This document shows, piece after piece, positions 19,860 through 31,718 of a stretch of 64,000 bases of DNA. Under the pieces are notes generated by a model, which was not told where the DNA came from, did no database searches, and saw only the letters and a program-made list of their open reading frames with translations. Each line of letters begins with the position of its first letter. The first letter of the stretch is position 1. Position numbers and translations under genes: made by a program. The DNA is from Symbiodinium natans. Lineage: Eukaryota; Sar; Dinophyceae; Suessiales; Symbiodiniaceae. The DNA lies in assembly GCA_905221605.1 (NCBI GenBank), contig CAJNDS010002378.1, positions 221,001 to 285,000 of the forward strand, given 5' to 3'.

Positions 19860-22800
19860 CGCTGCTCAGTGGGAGCCTTGCTTCAGTCTCCGTTGAAGTC
19901 TGTCTGTGGCTGAAGGCCTCATCACTGTGACCTTCCCTCTGTCCTGGTCATGGCAAAGCCGGAGAGGATTCGCTGAGGCACGTTCTCCCTCCGCCGCTTC
20001 TGGTTGTCTCTCGTCAGAAGCAAATAGAGGATGCAAGGACGTCTAATGATGTTGCTAGATCTTTTTTGTGGCCAAGCGGCTTTGCAGTTTGCCCCTTTGT
20101 GCAAGAGAAAGTCGAGCTCAATGTGGAGGGGCGCAAAAGCCTTTCAAGTGCTCAGGTTGTGTCTGCGTTTGGGGTGGGGGGGGGGGGGTGGTGGAGGAGC
20201 ACAGGAGCATGGTCTGCGTCAAATCTGTGAAGCTGCCGCAGGTGTTCTTGTTTCACAGCTCGCCTTTCGGCGCAAGCTCCTCGCGTCGCAAAGCACGACG
20301 CGATGCAAATGTGTTCGGAGGCAGTGCCTCGGAAGGTTAATGTGGACGAGGTCCCGAAGAGGACGTCTCGCCTTCAGTCGCTCGCGCCTGTGTGAAGATA
20401 AAAAGGCCGCGCTAGAGGTCGCTTCTGGGGTTCTATTGAGTTGCAGCTCATGCGTCTCGTTGTTCACGGCACGAATAGGCTTCAGCCACGCCGTTTGATT
20501 CCTATTTCTGCGGCCTCGATTTGCTCACTTGGACGTGGGGTGGCGCTGGCAAAGTCCCAGTGGAAGCGGCGCGGGACAACCGGACAACCTTATGGCAGAG
20601 GCGCAATCCTTAGGGCCCAGCAGTATCCAGCTGCAGCATCGCTGCATCGCTCATCGGCTTTGCGTTTGCGGCCATGTTGAAACTAGATTCCGAACTTTTT
20701 GATGCCCCCCGTTTTCTCAGGCCTATGTGCAAGGAGCATGGGGCAGAGGCCCCGACTTTCCGCATCCTCCAGCAAGGGCCAATATCATGGCCCGCGTCTC
20801 AGCGAGTCACTGTAAAGTCGACCGGCCTTTCTCACCATGCCCATGTTGTCTCCGCACCGTAAACGTAGATTGACTCGGTGAAAGTTGTGTTCGAGGTGGA
20901 GCCTATGCAGACAGTTTTCAGCAAGAAGGTGAACTGGGAAGCACGGGCCCTTGGAGATCCTACTTAACAGGGGTCAGCGTGGGTTAGCAACGGTTAGCGC
21001 AACGGTGAGCGGGTTAGCGGTTCACAGCTCAGCAGAGGTGCGCTCGCGAGCAGGCGCTCCTGAGGCCATTGAGCGCTGGGCTGCCAGCATCCCGTCGTCC
21101 GGGACTCGAGTCATGAGTCCTGGGCTGAACAGAGATCGTTAGGGCTTGTAGGTTTTAGGGTAAGTTTAGGGACGTGCGGTGGACTGGTCGTTAGAACGTG
21201 CGTAGTTCTGAAGGCGACGGGTACCCTTTGCTACGCTGGGCCATCGAGTCGCCACCTGAGCTTTTGTGGTTTTGCCTCTGCCAAGTTTGAACGCCATGTT
21301 TCAGTGCCATTCCCGGATAGTCTTGGGGGGCAATTGTCGAAGCTTTGCAGGTCACTGGTGAGTTCGAGTTTGCTTCCTCCGCTCCGGCTGAAAATACGTC
21401 GCCGCATCCTTGGCCGCTCGCACTTGTCCTCGGGACCCTTGCAAGTTGCTGCGAAGAGCTGCGGAGAGTGGAGAGAGGACGTGCAAAGGGCTGCAGCCGG
21501 AGCAGTGGGACACAGGTGCTTCAGGTGAAAAAGGTGTGTTAGGAGTGACATGGGGATATTTGGGACATGCGCCGCCAACAAGGCATCTTGTCCGAGCTGT
21601 CTCAGCTCCGCAGATCGACCTCTGCCACATCATTCGGGAGCTTGCGCCTGAGTGCTGCTACGCGTTGCTGCGCCACGGCAGCGCATGGCGGAAGACGCCC
21701 GAGGCGCCGGCAGGCTCACACAAGGCAGCGGGCGCAGCAGGCTCTTCACGCCGACGGCTTGGACTTCGAACCGCACGCGCTTTTGTCTCGCCTCTTTCGC
21801 CCGAGGCCGATGTCATAGCTGTCGCAGAAGTGTGCAACCCGAGGTGTATAAGACCGCCGGCTCAACACGATCTGAAGGATCGGTGAGATTTTCCGGTCAT
21901 GTGGCCGAGCTGGCCACCACTTCAATGCCGCTTTCTGGAGCACTTTGACTTAGACGTTAGCGAGCTGGTGGCACATGCTAAGCATGCTTCTGCCAGCTTT
22001 GATTAGCACAGGTCTTAGGATCGCTCGCAGGGAGGTCCGAGCATTGCAGGCTCTGGAAGAAGCCTCAGGCATGTTGTTTGGCCGAGTCTTTTTGCGACCT
22101 TGATTTGAGAGTCATGACTTGCACAGCTTGGAACTCCGGCAAGCACTCCGCTATGTGACCGCCCCCAGTTATCAGAAAACAAGGACCTTCCAAAGAGTGT
22201 TTCTCGTGTTTCGGATGTGTGCAAATCTCGGCATGGAGCTTTCGTGGTAGAGTGCAAGGACAAAGAACTGTCCGGGAGGACTGAACATATTTGTCCCTCC
22301 TCGGCAGGTAGTGTTCTGGTTACTAGGTTCCCTTGGTGCATGGAGGGGTCAGTGGTGCAAGAGGATGTGTCTTGGGTGGGGTGGGGTGGGGTGGGGTGGG
22401 CATGCCGATGTCGTCCAACAGGCGACGCACAGTAGCCTTGACCCAAGCATAACCTGAGAAAGGAACACGAGTCAACGACCATGAATTTTCATGATCAGCA
22501 GCAGGCGGACTCCTTGCGCGCCCTGCGGGGTGGCTCTCCTTCAGGGGAGCCAACCGTGCAGAGAGAGAGAGAGAGAACAACACCCGATCGGGAGCCCAAT
22601 CACCAATCTTCAGCTGAAACTACGAAACAGTGCCGAGGCAAAGTCCCGGAGTGGCAGGGAGCAATGGGATGTTTTGGGGTAGTTTCGTGTCTGGATATGG
22701 TCGTTAAGCTGGAAGCCTCATGGCACTGTAACCTCGATCCGGGTCATGGCATCAGTTTCACCACATGTAGATCGCCCCCACAAACACAGCACAAGTGGGG

Positions 22801-23800
22801 ATCCAACACCAGGTGCTGGGGCAAAATGACTCCGAATGACTGAAGGGGAGGTGGGGTTACTGGCATCATCACAGATCTTCTGGGTCGGAATCAGTCATCA
22901 AGCGCCACTGTCACCTACTAACCAAGTGGAGCGCGTCCCCAGTGACGCCCCCTTCGGGGGCTACGTGCACTGGAAGGAAGAAAGAAGAGAACAAAACAGA
23001 TGGAGGAAACACGTGCCCTGAGGGGGGGCACTAAGGACTGCCGAAGGAAGGGAGGGAGGGAGGAAGGAAGGAAGGAAGGAGCGAGGAGGCGGGCGCGTGA
23101 TAGTAATGCGGCCCACGATGGATGGCGTGATCATAGCCCGCTGCCGATGGGGTCAGGCCATCAGCCACGTCGGGTGCTCATCACAGGGGCCCACGAGAAG
23201 GAGTACTGCGTGAAAGTGAGCACAGACGCCGTAGTCTTCGCAAGGGGCGGTGGAAGAGCCAAACGTTGCCTGCTTGCTGCTGAGGAGGGTTGGTGTGTAG
23301 AGTTCAGCGGATTTGCAGGGGAGCACAAACCCGTTTCAGACCGGCCAAGGGAGTGGCTCACTTCAGCCCGCAGCCCCACTTGTAGTGGACCCAGGCGATG
23401 GAACAACGGGGCATGCATCTCGCGAGGGGCAGGGCAACCCCTCGAGCCCCCGACGAAAGACAGAGAGATGAGCGATGAGATAACGTATCATTTGGGCTAG
23501 GATCTCGCTATCCTGGCTCCAGATTCCTGAAAGCCCTCCATGTGTTTTTTGCCCGCAGATGCTTTGAAGCACTGGCTCAATATGCAACTGGCCAAACAGA
23601 GCCAGCGAGCAACCATGAAGGTCATCTGGCTTTGAGATGCACTAGGCTGGTTGCAGGATCTAAGAGTCCCAGACGTTTCAGAGAGCACAGCACTTTGAAC
23701 AGACCGGACCGGCAGCGCTGCCGCCCAACGTCTTGAGCCCACCTAAGCCCATGTATACAACGGCATCACGCTGCCACCACGAGAACTCTTGTAGAGGAGT
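19860..23800. other. No recognised gene; purine/G-rich tracts
   Basis: Open frames are numerous but short, overlapping and without motifs (20031-20498, 21410-21886 and 23000-23500 plus; 22015-22482 minus). Distinct sequence features: a G run at 20173-20190; GGTTAGC-type repeats at 20970-21020; TTTTAGGGTAAGTTTAGGG at 21152-21170; GGGGT repeats at 22374-22402; a GA run at 22560-22576; and GGAAGG repeats at 23043-23085. Confidence 0.35.
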
Positions 23801-23806
23801 TTCTGG

Positions 23807-24433
23807 CTAGCACCATCTTTTGCTACCAGTTCTTTCGGATCCCTGCAGAGAGAGTTCTCTGCAGATTCGGTCTCTGCCGATGGCCCGATAGCGCTCGCGT
23901 GCGCTCTCTAAATGGACATCCCGGGAACGGTCTGCTTTGCACCTCGGCCTCAAAAGAGCAAACAGCTCAAAAACAAAAACTGACTCAAGCAAAGACATGG
24001 CGAAAGGCTCATAACGCATGCTCTGCAAGCTCTCCTCTGCTTTGTGAAAGAATGCGCGGGTCACTTTGAATGGATGCGGCGCGACCTCTATGCGGGTCCC
24101 GAGGACATCTTGGACTTCCATGCGCTGGACTGGTGTCGACCCCGGACGGTCATGCAATGGCGACGCAGATTGAATACTCGAGTCCCAAAAGTAAATGTCG
24201 CTTCCTGCATGTGCAGCTGTGTCGGATAAACAAGCACTCAGCTGCGCCTTGAGAGGTATGCCGCGTCTACGCGGATAACTACCATCCTTGCGCAGAAGGG
24301 ATTCTGCTTCTTGCAGGGCCCTTTGGACCAGGCCACATGCGGATACGCGGAGAGACGACTGAGAAGTGGCAACTGACAAAGTCTGCTCCGATTGCCGCAA
24401 GGAGAGCAAGGACAGGGCCCGTGACGAGGCCAT
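23807..24433 (-). CDS. Hypothetical protein, 208 codons (weak)
   Basis: A true ATG at 24433 opens a 208-codon frame on the minus strand. The protein is mixed, with LVQRALQEAESLLRKDG early and MSLLESVFVFELFALLRPRC near the C-terminus, a possible short hydrophobic segment. No motif is recognised. The plus strand is also open in part (24044-24229), and every firm gene in the window is on the plus strand, so this may be an unexpressed frame. Confidence 0.2.
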   Translation of the reverse strand: MASSRALSLLSLRQSEQTLSVATSQSSLRVSACGLVQRALQEAESLLRKDGSYPRRRGIPLKAQLSACLSDTAAHAGSDIYFWDSSIQSASPLHDRPGSTPVQRMEVQDVLGTRIEVAPHPFKVTRAFFHKAEESLQSMRYEPFAMSLLESVFVFELFALLRPRCKADRSRDVHLESARERYRAIGRDRICRELSLQGSERTGSKRWC

Positions 24434-24439
24434 TCATGC

Positions 24440-25360
24440 GAGGGCCGCGAGGGCGTGGTTCAAGAGAGAGGAATTTCCTCTTTGGTTGACAGCCGTGCAT
24501 GAGACAGCATGTTCGGACTGAGGCTGACACTTCTGTTGAGTAAGAGTCTTGAGATCCTATTGAGTTTCAGGTGCCATTCCCTCCCTGTAGGTTTACAGTG
24601 CTCTTGCTGTGAGTTGCCGACATGAAGCCCTCGGTTGCGCAGCATTGGCTTCTATCCCCAAGGCATCCCTGAGTATTGAGCCCCCTCACACGGCTTATGC
24701 AGAGCCCCCCCGCATCCCCTCACCGAGCCACACAGCACAGCCATCTCAGCCCTCCTGAGCCCTTGAAGCGCATGGTGCCGTTCCTTGAGCTGCTCGGAAG
24801 CTCACAAGTCCGAGTCTGGCGTCGATTTTTTTGCTTTTTGCTTTGCTTTTGGCTTGGGGCTCGCTGTCCTCCGTGGTCAGCGCACCTTAGCATCCACAAG
24901 AAGTGCATCAGATAAGACTCGATGAGTTCAGAAAGAAACAGAGAGCATAAGAGATGCCTCATGTGTGTCGGCTTCTCACCAATGCCGTTGTTGCTGTTGT
25001 TTCAGTGCTGTTCAATAGCCGAAAACCTCTTTGCGGCTAATCGGTGGAGTTGTCTCGATTGAACTGTGCTGGCCTTCGCCACTGAGAGAACAGCCGCTTT
25101 TCGTAGTATCCGAGTGCCGTGTGATCCTGGTGGTGTCTATGCGTGAAGTTGTGAAGCTGTGATCTTCTTCCGCGCTTACGGTACCAGCAGCATCTGACGT
25201 CGTGCTAGAGTGCACTCGCTGGGCATCTTTCGAGGGACTGCCGTCGCTGAGGCTGCGCGAGGAGAACGCGGCATCCCGAAGGTACAAGCTGCCCAGAGAA
25301 GGCCCCAAGACTTCGGCTTGTCTTTGTGGAAACCTTGGGCAGCTGCTGATGCGGACAGAA
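24440..25360. other. No recognised gene
   Basis: Contains short frames only. The minus-strand frame 25012-25548 is Ser/Thr-rich and overlaps the FHA exon on the other strand; I treat it as a shadow. Upstream exons of the FHA gene could lie here, for example around 25200-25330, but no motif shows it. Confidence 0.35.
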
Positions 25361-25361
25361 G

Positions 25362-26070
25362 ATGCATGGCGTCGTTTTTCCTGTGTCTGGCACACGAGGA
25401 GGCGTTGTGGCCATCGGGCGGAATGCCGATTGTCAGATTGTTTGCCACGACCTCGGCTTGCCGCAACGAGATCCTCACATTCCTCACATTCCTTACATCT
25501 GGCCGAATCTGGCCGGAGCACCTGTGTTCTTGTGCAGCACTTCCGCACTTCCCGTGCAGGCCAGAATCAAGCCATCAGCGGCCCGTGCCCTGAAGCCGGA
25601 GTTGGTGGGAGCTGTGTCGAGTCGACGGCAGCCCGTTAGGAACGCACTGCGTTCTCCGTTGTCGACCGTCTGAGCCTCAGGTGACACCAGGTGACAGGGG
25701 ATGGTCAACATCTGTCATAGTGACACGTGACGCTTGGTGAGTCGAGTACAGGCCAAAGGTCAGAGGTAAGACCGATCGTTCGAGGAGCACGGCGCCTGCC
25801 GTTGAGGACTTGAGCAGGCTGCTGCCTTGGTGTTCCGCACGCCAGGATTCTGCAAGCTGTTGCTCCCCTTTCCCCCCCCCCCCCTTCCCCCTTCCTTTCA
25901 AGAAAGGAATGGGACCTTCGTGAACGGAGGTCGCCTGCAGCGAGGCCGCAGCGCAAAGATCCCCAAGTCGATGAGAGAGCTTCCAGCCCTGCGATGGCAC
26001 TTTCAAACTGTTGCAGGTCAGGAGAGAGAGCTGCAGCATGGCGACTCCGTCGCACTGGCTGCTCCGCTAG
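25362..26070 (+). CDS. FHA-domain protein (two exons visible)
   Basis: FHA domains bind phosphothreonine and act in nuclear signalling and DNA-damage responses. The first piece, about 25362-25480, reads GGVVAIGRNADCQIV, matching the FHA opening (V-x-I-G-R-x-x-x-C-x-I), then LPQRDPHI where S-R-x-H is usual. The second, about 25902-26068, reads ERNGTFVNGGRLQRG, the conserved N-G-T-x-V-N-G strand, and later ELQHGDSVALAAPLG, the G-D-x-V-x-L closing strand. Residues between LQRG and QERELQ are probably an extra small intron ending in TTGCAG at about 26016. The Ser-Arg-x-x-His phosphopeptide-binding positions look altered (Q-R-D-P-H), so binding is uncertain. The gene lies 0.65 kb upstream of the SNF2/RING exons on the same strand and might be part of the same transcript. 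Confidence 0.6.
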
Positions 26071-26200
26071 GCAGGATACTGAGACTTCCCGTCATTCAGA
26101 TTTATCATGCTAAAATATCCGGGCTCCTCAGAGCCGCCAAGGCCCCTTGACTTTCCAGCTCTTCTTGGAGGCTCTGCTGTCCAGTCTGTGTTTTCTCCTC

Positions 26201-26226
26201 TGTCTCTCTCTCTCTCTCTCTCTCTC
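26201..26226. repeat. (TC)n microsatellite
   Basis: About thirteen TC dinucleotides in a row, between the FHA and SNF2/RING exons. Confidence 0.9.
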
Positions 26227-26738
26227 TTTCCATTTTACTTTTTTCCCTGTGAAGCTGGCTGTTTACACGAAGATCTGTTGAATCTGTCATGAGGTCAGAG
26301 AGAGCATGCAGGGACTTCGAAGATCTGGCGCTCCCAGCCAGATGGAGGAGGCCCTTTGCGCATCTGAGCTTTGATAGCTGAAGGTGAGACCGAAAAGAAA
26401 AAACGTGGAAAACCCGACAAGGAACCGCCAGAATGTCCTTCCAACCAGGCCGGGTGGGTTGGGGCATGTGCTGTCGAGTGCTGAGGGAGACGGTTGGGCT
26501 AAGGCGCCTGCTTCGCCGCTGCGGTGCCTACACCACGTGCTCTGCACTTAAATTCCTGTGTTCCAGGAACCAGTCCCTGGAGTGAAGCGCTTGAGCATCC
26601 TTAGAGAAACCATCAGCAACTCTGCATGGTTCGTATGATATCGTATGATGATGTCGCGCTTGAAGCATCCATCTGAAGCTAAGTTCTCCAGCTGCTACAG
26701 CTGCGGACACGCCGCAAGATGTGGCAGCAGAGCATCGC

Positions 26739-29700
26739 ATGCACGACCCGCACGACTTGCCTGGTGCAGCCCACAGTGCAGGCCACAGTGCAGGCCACAG
26801 TGCAAGCAACATCGACGCCGCGCAGCAGGGTGGGCCGCAGCCGGCGCAGCCGGCACAGCCAGCACAGCCGTTGACCGCACAGGAGGCCAGCCGAAGCAGC
26901 CGAAGCGGCGTTTCTGCGGCTAGCAGGCCGCTGCTGACCTCCCAGCAAACTCCCTTAGACTTGGATGCGGAGGCTTTTCACCTGCGCCCCATGCGGTCCA
27001 CGCCACTGCGCGCGCTGGACGAAGGCGTCGGTGACGTAGCTGGCGTTTGCTGCGCAGTCAAGGCCAGTTCACCTCGAGCTAAGCGGCGGAAGTCGGAGCA
27101 GACTTCAGAGAATTCGTGGTTGAGTGGTCAGGCTCTATTGCAATGGCTCTTGAAGCGGCGTGCGGAACGAGGGGTGAGCCCAACTAAGCCGCACAGCACG
27201 ATCCCAGGGTCTAGCGGCCGCTCTGTGAGAGAAGACGAGCCGGACAGAGACAGTGACGTGAGGAGTCGAGCATCTGCCAGGACCTGCCACAATGCGAAGA
27301 AACTGCTGCAAGAACAGCTCAAGCACTTTAAGGTGCTTTTGGGTGGCCACGAGAGTGACGAGGCCGAGTTGACCGAGTTTGGGCTGTCGGCTCCCCCGCC
27401 TGCTGCAAAACCGCACCGCCGGAACCAGAAGTCGAGCCCAGTTCACGAGGGCGCCGTGCTCGTTCTTCCTGGCACCTGCTTGCAAGTCAGCCCTGTGCTG
27501 GGAGCCGAAGCGACGGATGCCTGGGACCGCATCAAGCGCAAGGTCCTGCTTGAAGCCACACGAGCGCAGCGCCGCGCATCGAAGGCGAAGGCGAAGAAGC
27601 CCGACAAAGAGAAGTCTTCGGCAGTTCCGTGGAGGAGCTTGGAGCTGTCCTCGGAGCTTGCCGCTTTCGACCGGGCACTGCAGCAACAACGACGTCGCTG
27701 CGAGCTGGAGCCTGGGCGCCGTGTGTTGATGCGACAGCTTGGCGCCCAACCCAAGGCCGGCCTCTTCGAAGATCCGCCCCAGGGCTCGCCCATGGCCTCG
27801 GCCGCGCTGGGCGCGGCCATGGCGGGGTCTCTGCCAGCTGAGAGCACGGGCAACGAGCTCCAGGCGGCGGCCCTCTTGCCCAGCAGAAGCAGCGGCAGCC
27901 TCTCGCAGATGGTGGACGCGGCCCGGCCGGGTCTCCTCGGCACCTGGCACCAAGTCGAGTCGATACCCGGCAAGGAAGGCGAGGAGGGCAAGGATGTGCT
28001 TTTGTGCACTCGGCTATTTCGGGAGACGTGTGTGGGCGTCAGTAGCACCTATGCAGGGCGCATGGCAAGAGAGGGGCTCACTAAGGACTATCCTTTAGCA
28101 CCTGCTGGTGGTCAGGAGCATTGTCTCTGTAGCTCCTGTTCCGAATGGCTCTCTCGCAGCAGCAGCAAATCACATCAGTGCCAAAAGCATGTGGGTAAGC
28201 CACATGCACCGAAGGCTTGCCCAAAGGGCCTAAAGCTCTTCCACCAATCCTGGGATGGCCTAGAGCTGCGACTCTCCTTCCAACACAGCCGGGACCGTGA
28301 GACAGTGGAAATCTCCTGCGAGGCATCTCTGGACAACGCTTTGAGACGGCTGCTGTGGCCCCAGGTTTGGGAAGCAACGCAAGTCAGAAGCAGCTGGCGA
28401 CTGACGAAGTTTGATGGCTCGCAGAGTGAGAGTTGCCAAAGCTCGCTGGTTCACCAGGATCTAAGATTAAAGTTGCCATTGGACAGCTTGCCACAGCAGC
28501 CTGCACGCTTCCTCCTTTCATCTGAGCAGCTGGCCTTGCTGAAGTGGATACGGCAGCAAGAAGAGAGACCTCCCTTCGAGTCCCAGCAGAGGATCCGCCA
28601 AGCCCTGTGCGAGGTTCGGCCGGCATCTCTTCTCATCTTCTGTCCCTCTAGTGAAGTCACTAGTGTCTGACAAGGTAAAGGCAGGTCGACGTTCACTTGC
28701 TTTTTTGTTTTTTGGCTGATCGTTTTGACTTTCGCGAATCTGATTCTCTGATCCGATCTGCCCCACAGACGGACCTGGCCTGCGAGCTCCAAATCTCCCG
28801 GGAGTATCCGTTCCGCGGTGGCCTCATCTTGACTCGAGGCCTGCACAGCTCACATGGCTGGTTTCGGGTGTCAGGGGTAAGCAAACGCAAGCAACACTCC
28901 TGCGTGTGGAGTCAGAAGCTCATAGAAGCCCTCGGCCGCGCACATCTCGATACCTTCTCACGTCTTGAGCCTTGGCATCCTCACAAAGAGCGGAGTCATA
29001 TATGTGGGAAGTCAACATGCGCTAATCGAGGCAAACCACTTGCTGCACAAGTTTTGTGACAGTTATCTAGCGCTTCGGTTGCCGTCAGGCTGCGAAAGTG
29101 GCGAGGTCTGCTTTGATCGGTCGGTGGCAACATGTGTACTGGCATTGATCGATGAGGAGACACATGCGCCTCCAACGCAGCCGAGACCATTGCTGAACAG
29201 ACGCAGATGTCGAATTGAAGCCTCGGGCACACTGATCCTCGCTCACCAGCAAAGCATTCAATATTGGCAGCAAGCATTGGAGGCTGCATCTGGGCCGGCC
29301 CACTTGCGTGTGGTCAGTATCGCCAACCAGCGCAGGATGCGGAGCCTCACCGTTGCGGAGGCGCTTCTCTGCACTTCTGTGATGTCTTGCTTTCCCCCTG
29401 CAGATTTTAAGCCGAATGAGTTGAAACCCCAATTCGCAGGTAGTTGAGGCCGACTTGATCCTTGTGAACATGCAACTGTTCAGTTCAGAAGCTTATCAGC
29501 GTCACTTCGACAGTATCTCAAAGCCTGGCTTGCAAGTTTGGGACGCGTCCTACTTGCAGAGGCAGATGGACATCGATGCCGATGCAGATGCGCCGGAAAG
29601 TGAGCAACGACAGCAACGCGAGCTGTGCCACGAGGGTGAAGTGAGCTTTGAGCAGGGGGATGTGGTTCTGATCCACGGTCTGATCACGAAGGCCCACCTG

Positions 29701-29858
29701 AATGGACGTCGGGGCCAGCTGATTGGCTGGCAGGAGGACACCGGCAGGTGGTCTTGCCTTTTGCTGGAGCCGGCCAAGAAAGACGCTAAGGCGGTTGTCA
29801 AGGGCCTGCGGAAGCAACGAAAGCAGCGTCAGCGCCAACCTCGTCCCGAGAGCTGCTA
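26739..29858 (+). CDS. SNF2/RING-type protein, N-terminal half (first exons)
   Basis: SNF2 proteins are ATP-driven DNA translocases. The first large exon opens at ATG 26739 and stays open to about 28611. It holds His/Ser/Gly/Ala and Pro/Ala/Gln repeats (12-bp and 9-bp DNA units), basic nuclear-signal-like AKRRK and RRASKAKAKKPDKEK, and at its end LLSSEQLALLKWIRQQEERP, the segment that precedes SNF2 motif I. After a likely intron, 28771-28876 reads LQISREYPFRGGLIL (SNF2: YP-RGG-L-AD). From 29106, VCFDRSVATCVLALIDEE sits where G-x-G-K-T plus the following helix belongs, so Walker A appears altered to F-D-R-S. GTLILAHQQSIQYWQQAL (29230-29285) is motif Ia. VVEADLILVNMQLF (29446-29490) follows the next intron. 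The last part, 29650-29760, is a GDVVLIHGL-x-x-A-x-LNGRRG module common in dinoflagellate proteins. Confidence 0.65.
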
Positions 29859-29945
29859 AGCTGCGTGTGGAGGGGCTCCAGGGGCCAAAAACTAGCGAGC
29901 AAGCGAGAGCGATGGAGCGCGAGGGGGAGAGAGAGCGAGGAAGCA

Positions 29946-30038
29946 GAAGGAGAAGGAGAAGGAGAAGAAGAAGAAGAAGAAGAAGAAGAAGAAGAAGAAG
30001 AAGAAGAAGAAGAAGAAGAAGAAGAAGAAGAAGAAGAA

Positions 30039-30086
<48 letters not shown>

Positions 30087-30180
30087 AAGAAGAAGAAGAA
30101 GAAGAAGAAGAAGAAGAAGAAGAAGAAGAAGAAGAAGAAGAAGAAGAAGAAGAAGAAGAAGAAGAAGAAGAAGAAGAAGA
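29946..30180. repeat. (GAA)n trinucleotide array, about 235 bp
   Basis: An almost uninterrupted GAA/AAG array, with a few AGG and GAGAAG interruptions near 30060 and 30083. It lies directly after an SNF2 exon, apparently in an intron, with the purine strand as the sense strand. The poly-Lys, poly-Glu, poly-Arg, poly-Ser, poly-Leu and poly-Phe frames across it are artefacts. Confidence 0.95.
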
Positions 30181-30184
30181 GCCG

Positions 30185-31000
30185 CTGCGCTCTTCTGTGT
30201 GGGCGGCCTCCATCCCCCCCACACCTCGGAATAGAAGGAATCAAGGAAGGAACGAAGTCGGTCACCGTCTGTGCAAGCACCAGTGGACAGGGGGCCAAGC
30301 CCCCAGGTAGACACAGTAACAGGGAAGCGTCACCGTAAAGTTGTGCCGGAGATCGGCTCTGTGGCCCAAGGGGCCCAGGGAACCGAACCGCACCAGGATC
30401 TACCACAGGCTGCCGAGCACTCGTATTGGACCCATGCCTGGACCCATGCAGCCCGGTGGACAAGGGCCGTGTATCATAGCAATACCAAAGACTTCGCGCC
30501 AAGAGTTTAACAGTGCAGACTTTCTGAAGCCGTGAAGCAACAAACATAAATAGACAACGAATAGGAAGAAAACATGAATTCAAAAACAGGTGGAAGAGCA
30601 CTAAATGCTCGGGGGAGGTTCTCCAGCTGAGGTGGTCGGCTCATCAACATTCGCCCGTGCAATGTTCGTGCCCTTCGAGGCACCAAGTCACAGTCGCAAG
30701 CAAGTCCTTTCCTGTAGGGCCCTTAAGTGGTGAATCCCCTCTTCAAGAGATCCAGGAGTGCCAAAGGCTTCGGCACGAAAACGACGGATGGTTGAGACGC
30801 CGCTGAAGGCCAGATCGCCCTTGGATGTGACACTTCCTTCCGCTGGTTTTCTGCCTTGTCGACCCGGGCTACTGAATTGGAGATGGACATCCATGGCGGT
30901 CGCGGTCGTCGTAGGACTAGGAGGAGTCTAGCAGTGCCATCGTGAAAAACCCCCGTAGTAATAGCATATATCATAGCGGTAGCAAAGAGAAGGAAGACGC
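30185..31000. other. Putative intron sequence of the SNF2/RING gene
   Basis: No coding motif is visible. Short frames on both strands overlap each other. The stretch lies between two SNF2-like exon groups, so I infer intron. Confidence 0.4.
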
Positions 31001-31004
31001 CAGA

Positions 31005-31670
31005 TGTTAGCCAGGTGTCGAAGTACTACTCCGAGCTGCGCTCCCGAGAGGATTACATGGCTCGCCGCCAGGCCCTGTGGGCCAAGGGGGGGGCGCCCTT
31101 CTGCTGATGCTGACCGTTGTGCTCTCGACGTAGGCGACTTCTCTTCGTAGGCGACTTCTCTTCGTAAGCAATGGCCACGACTCATGTCTTTTTGATGCCG
31201 TGGGCCAGGTGGAATTGGAGCGTCACACGTCGCGCCTCGTGCGCCAGGCAGCGAGGGTTTCGATGGGTTTCGCGCTCCCCACCGCAATCCAACCATGTTC
31301 TCGACACTTGTTTTTTGGTATGATGCTACACAATGAGGAGAACAGATTCGGCTTCTTGCAGCTTCTGTTGCGAGCGCGCTCTTTTCTGCAGGCGGTGTCA
31401 ACTGGTTTGTCAGCTAAGGAGGACTGCTCGACCCGATAGGTTTGTGCTCCATTGCACTTATGTGAAGTACTACAAGTTGGGGCCATGTCTGAGGGCTATC
31501 AAAAAGTCTCCGATGTGGGATGTCTCTCTGAACACAAACCCCGAAGTTGGCTTCAGTTTAATTGTAAACGCTTGCGCGCGCCGCCTCGGCAGCCGGGCCG
31601 GCCCCAGGACAGGAAAGGAGGAAAGAGGGTTTCGCAAAAAAAGGGGAGGAAGGGCAGAGGGGTCAAAGAA

Positions 31671-31718
<48 letters not shown>

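Noticed and set aside
25012-25548. 178-codon Ser/Thr-rich minus-strand frame
   Set aside because: It overlaps the FHA exon on the plus strand, which has clear family motifs; this is most likely a shadow frame.
28986-29050. GKST-like sequence in one frame (HICGKSTC) as the missing Walker A of the SNF2 protein
   Set aside because: The first Gly of G-x4-G-K-S/T is absent, and the frame does not connect with YPFRGG before or VLALIDEE after.
29518-30601. Long frames of poly-Ser, Leu, Phe, Lys, Glu and Arg on both strands
   Set aside because: They are translations of the (GAA)n array in all six frames, with no conserved domain.
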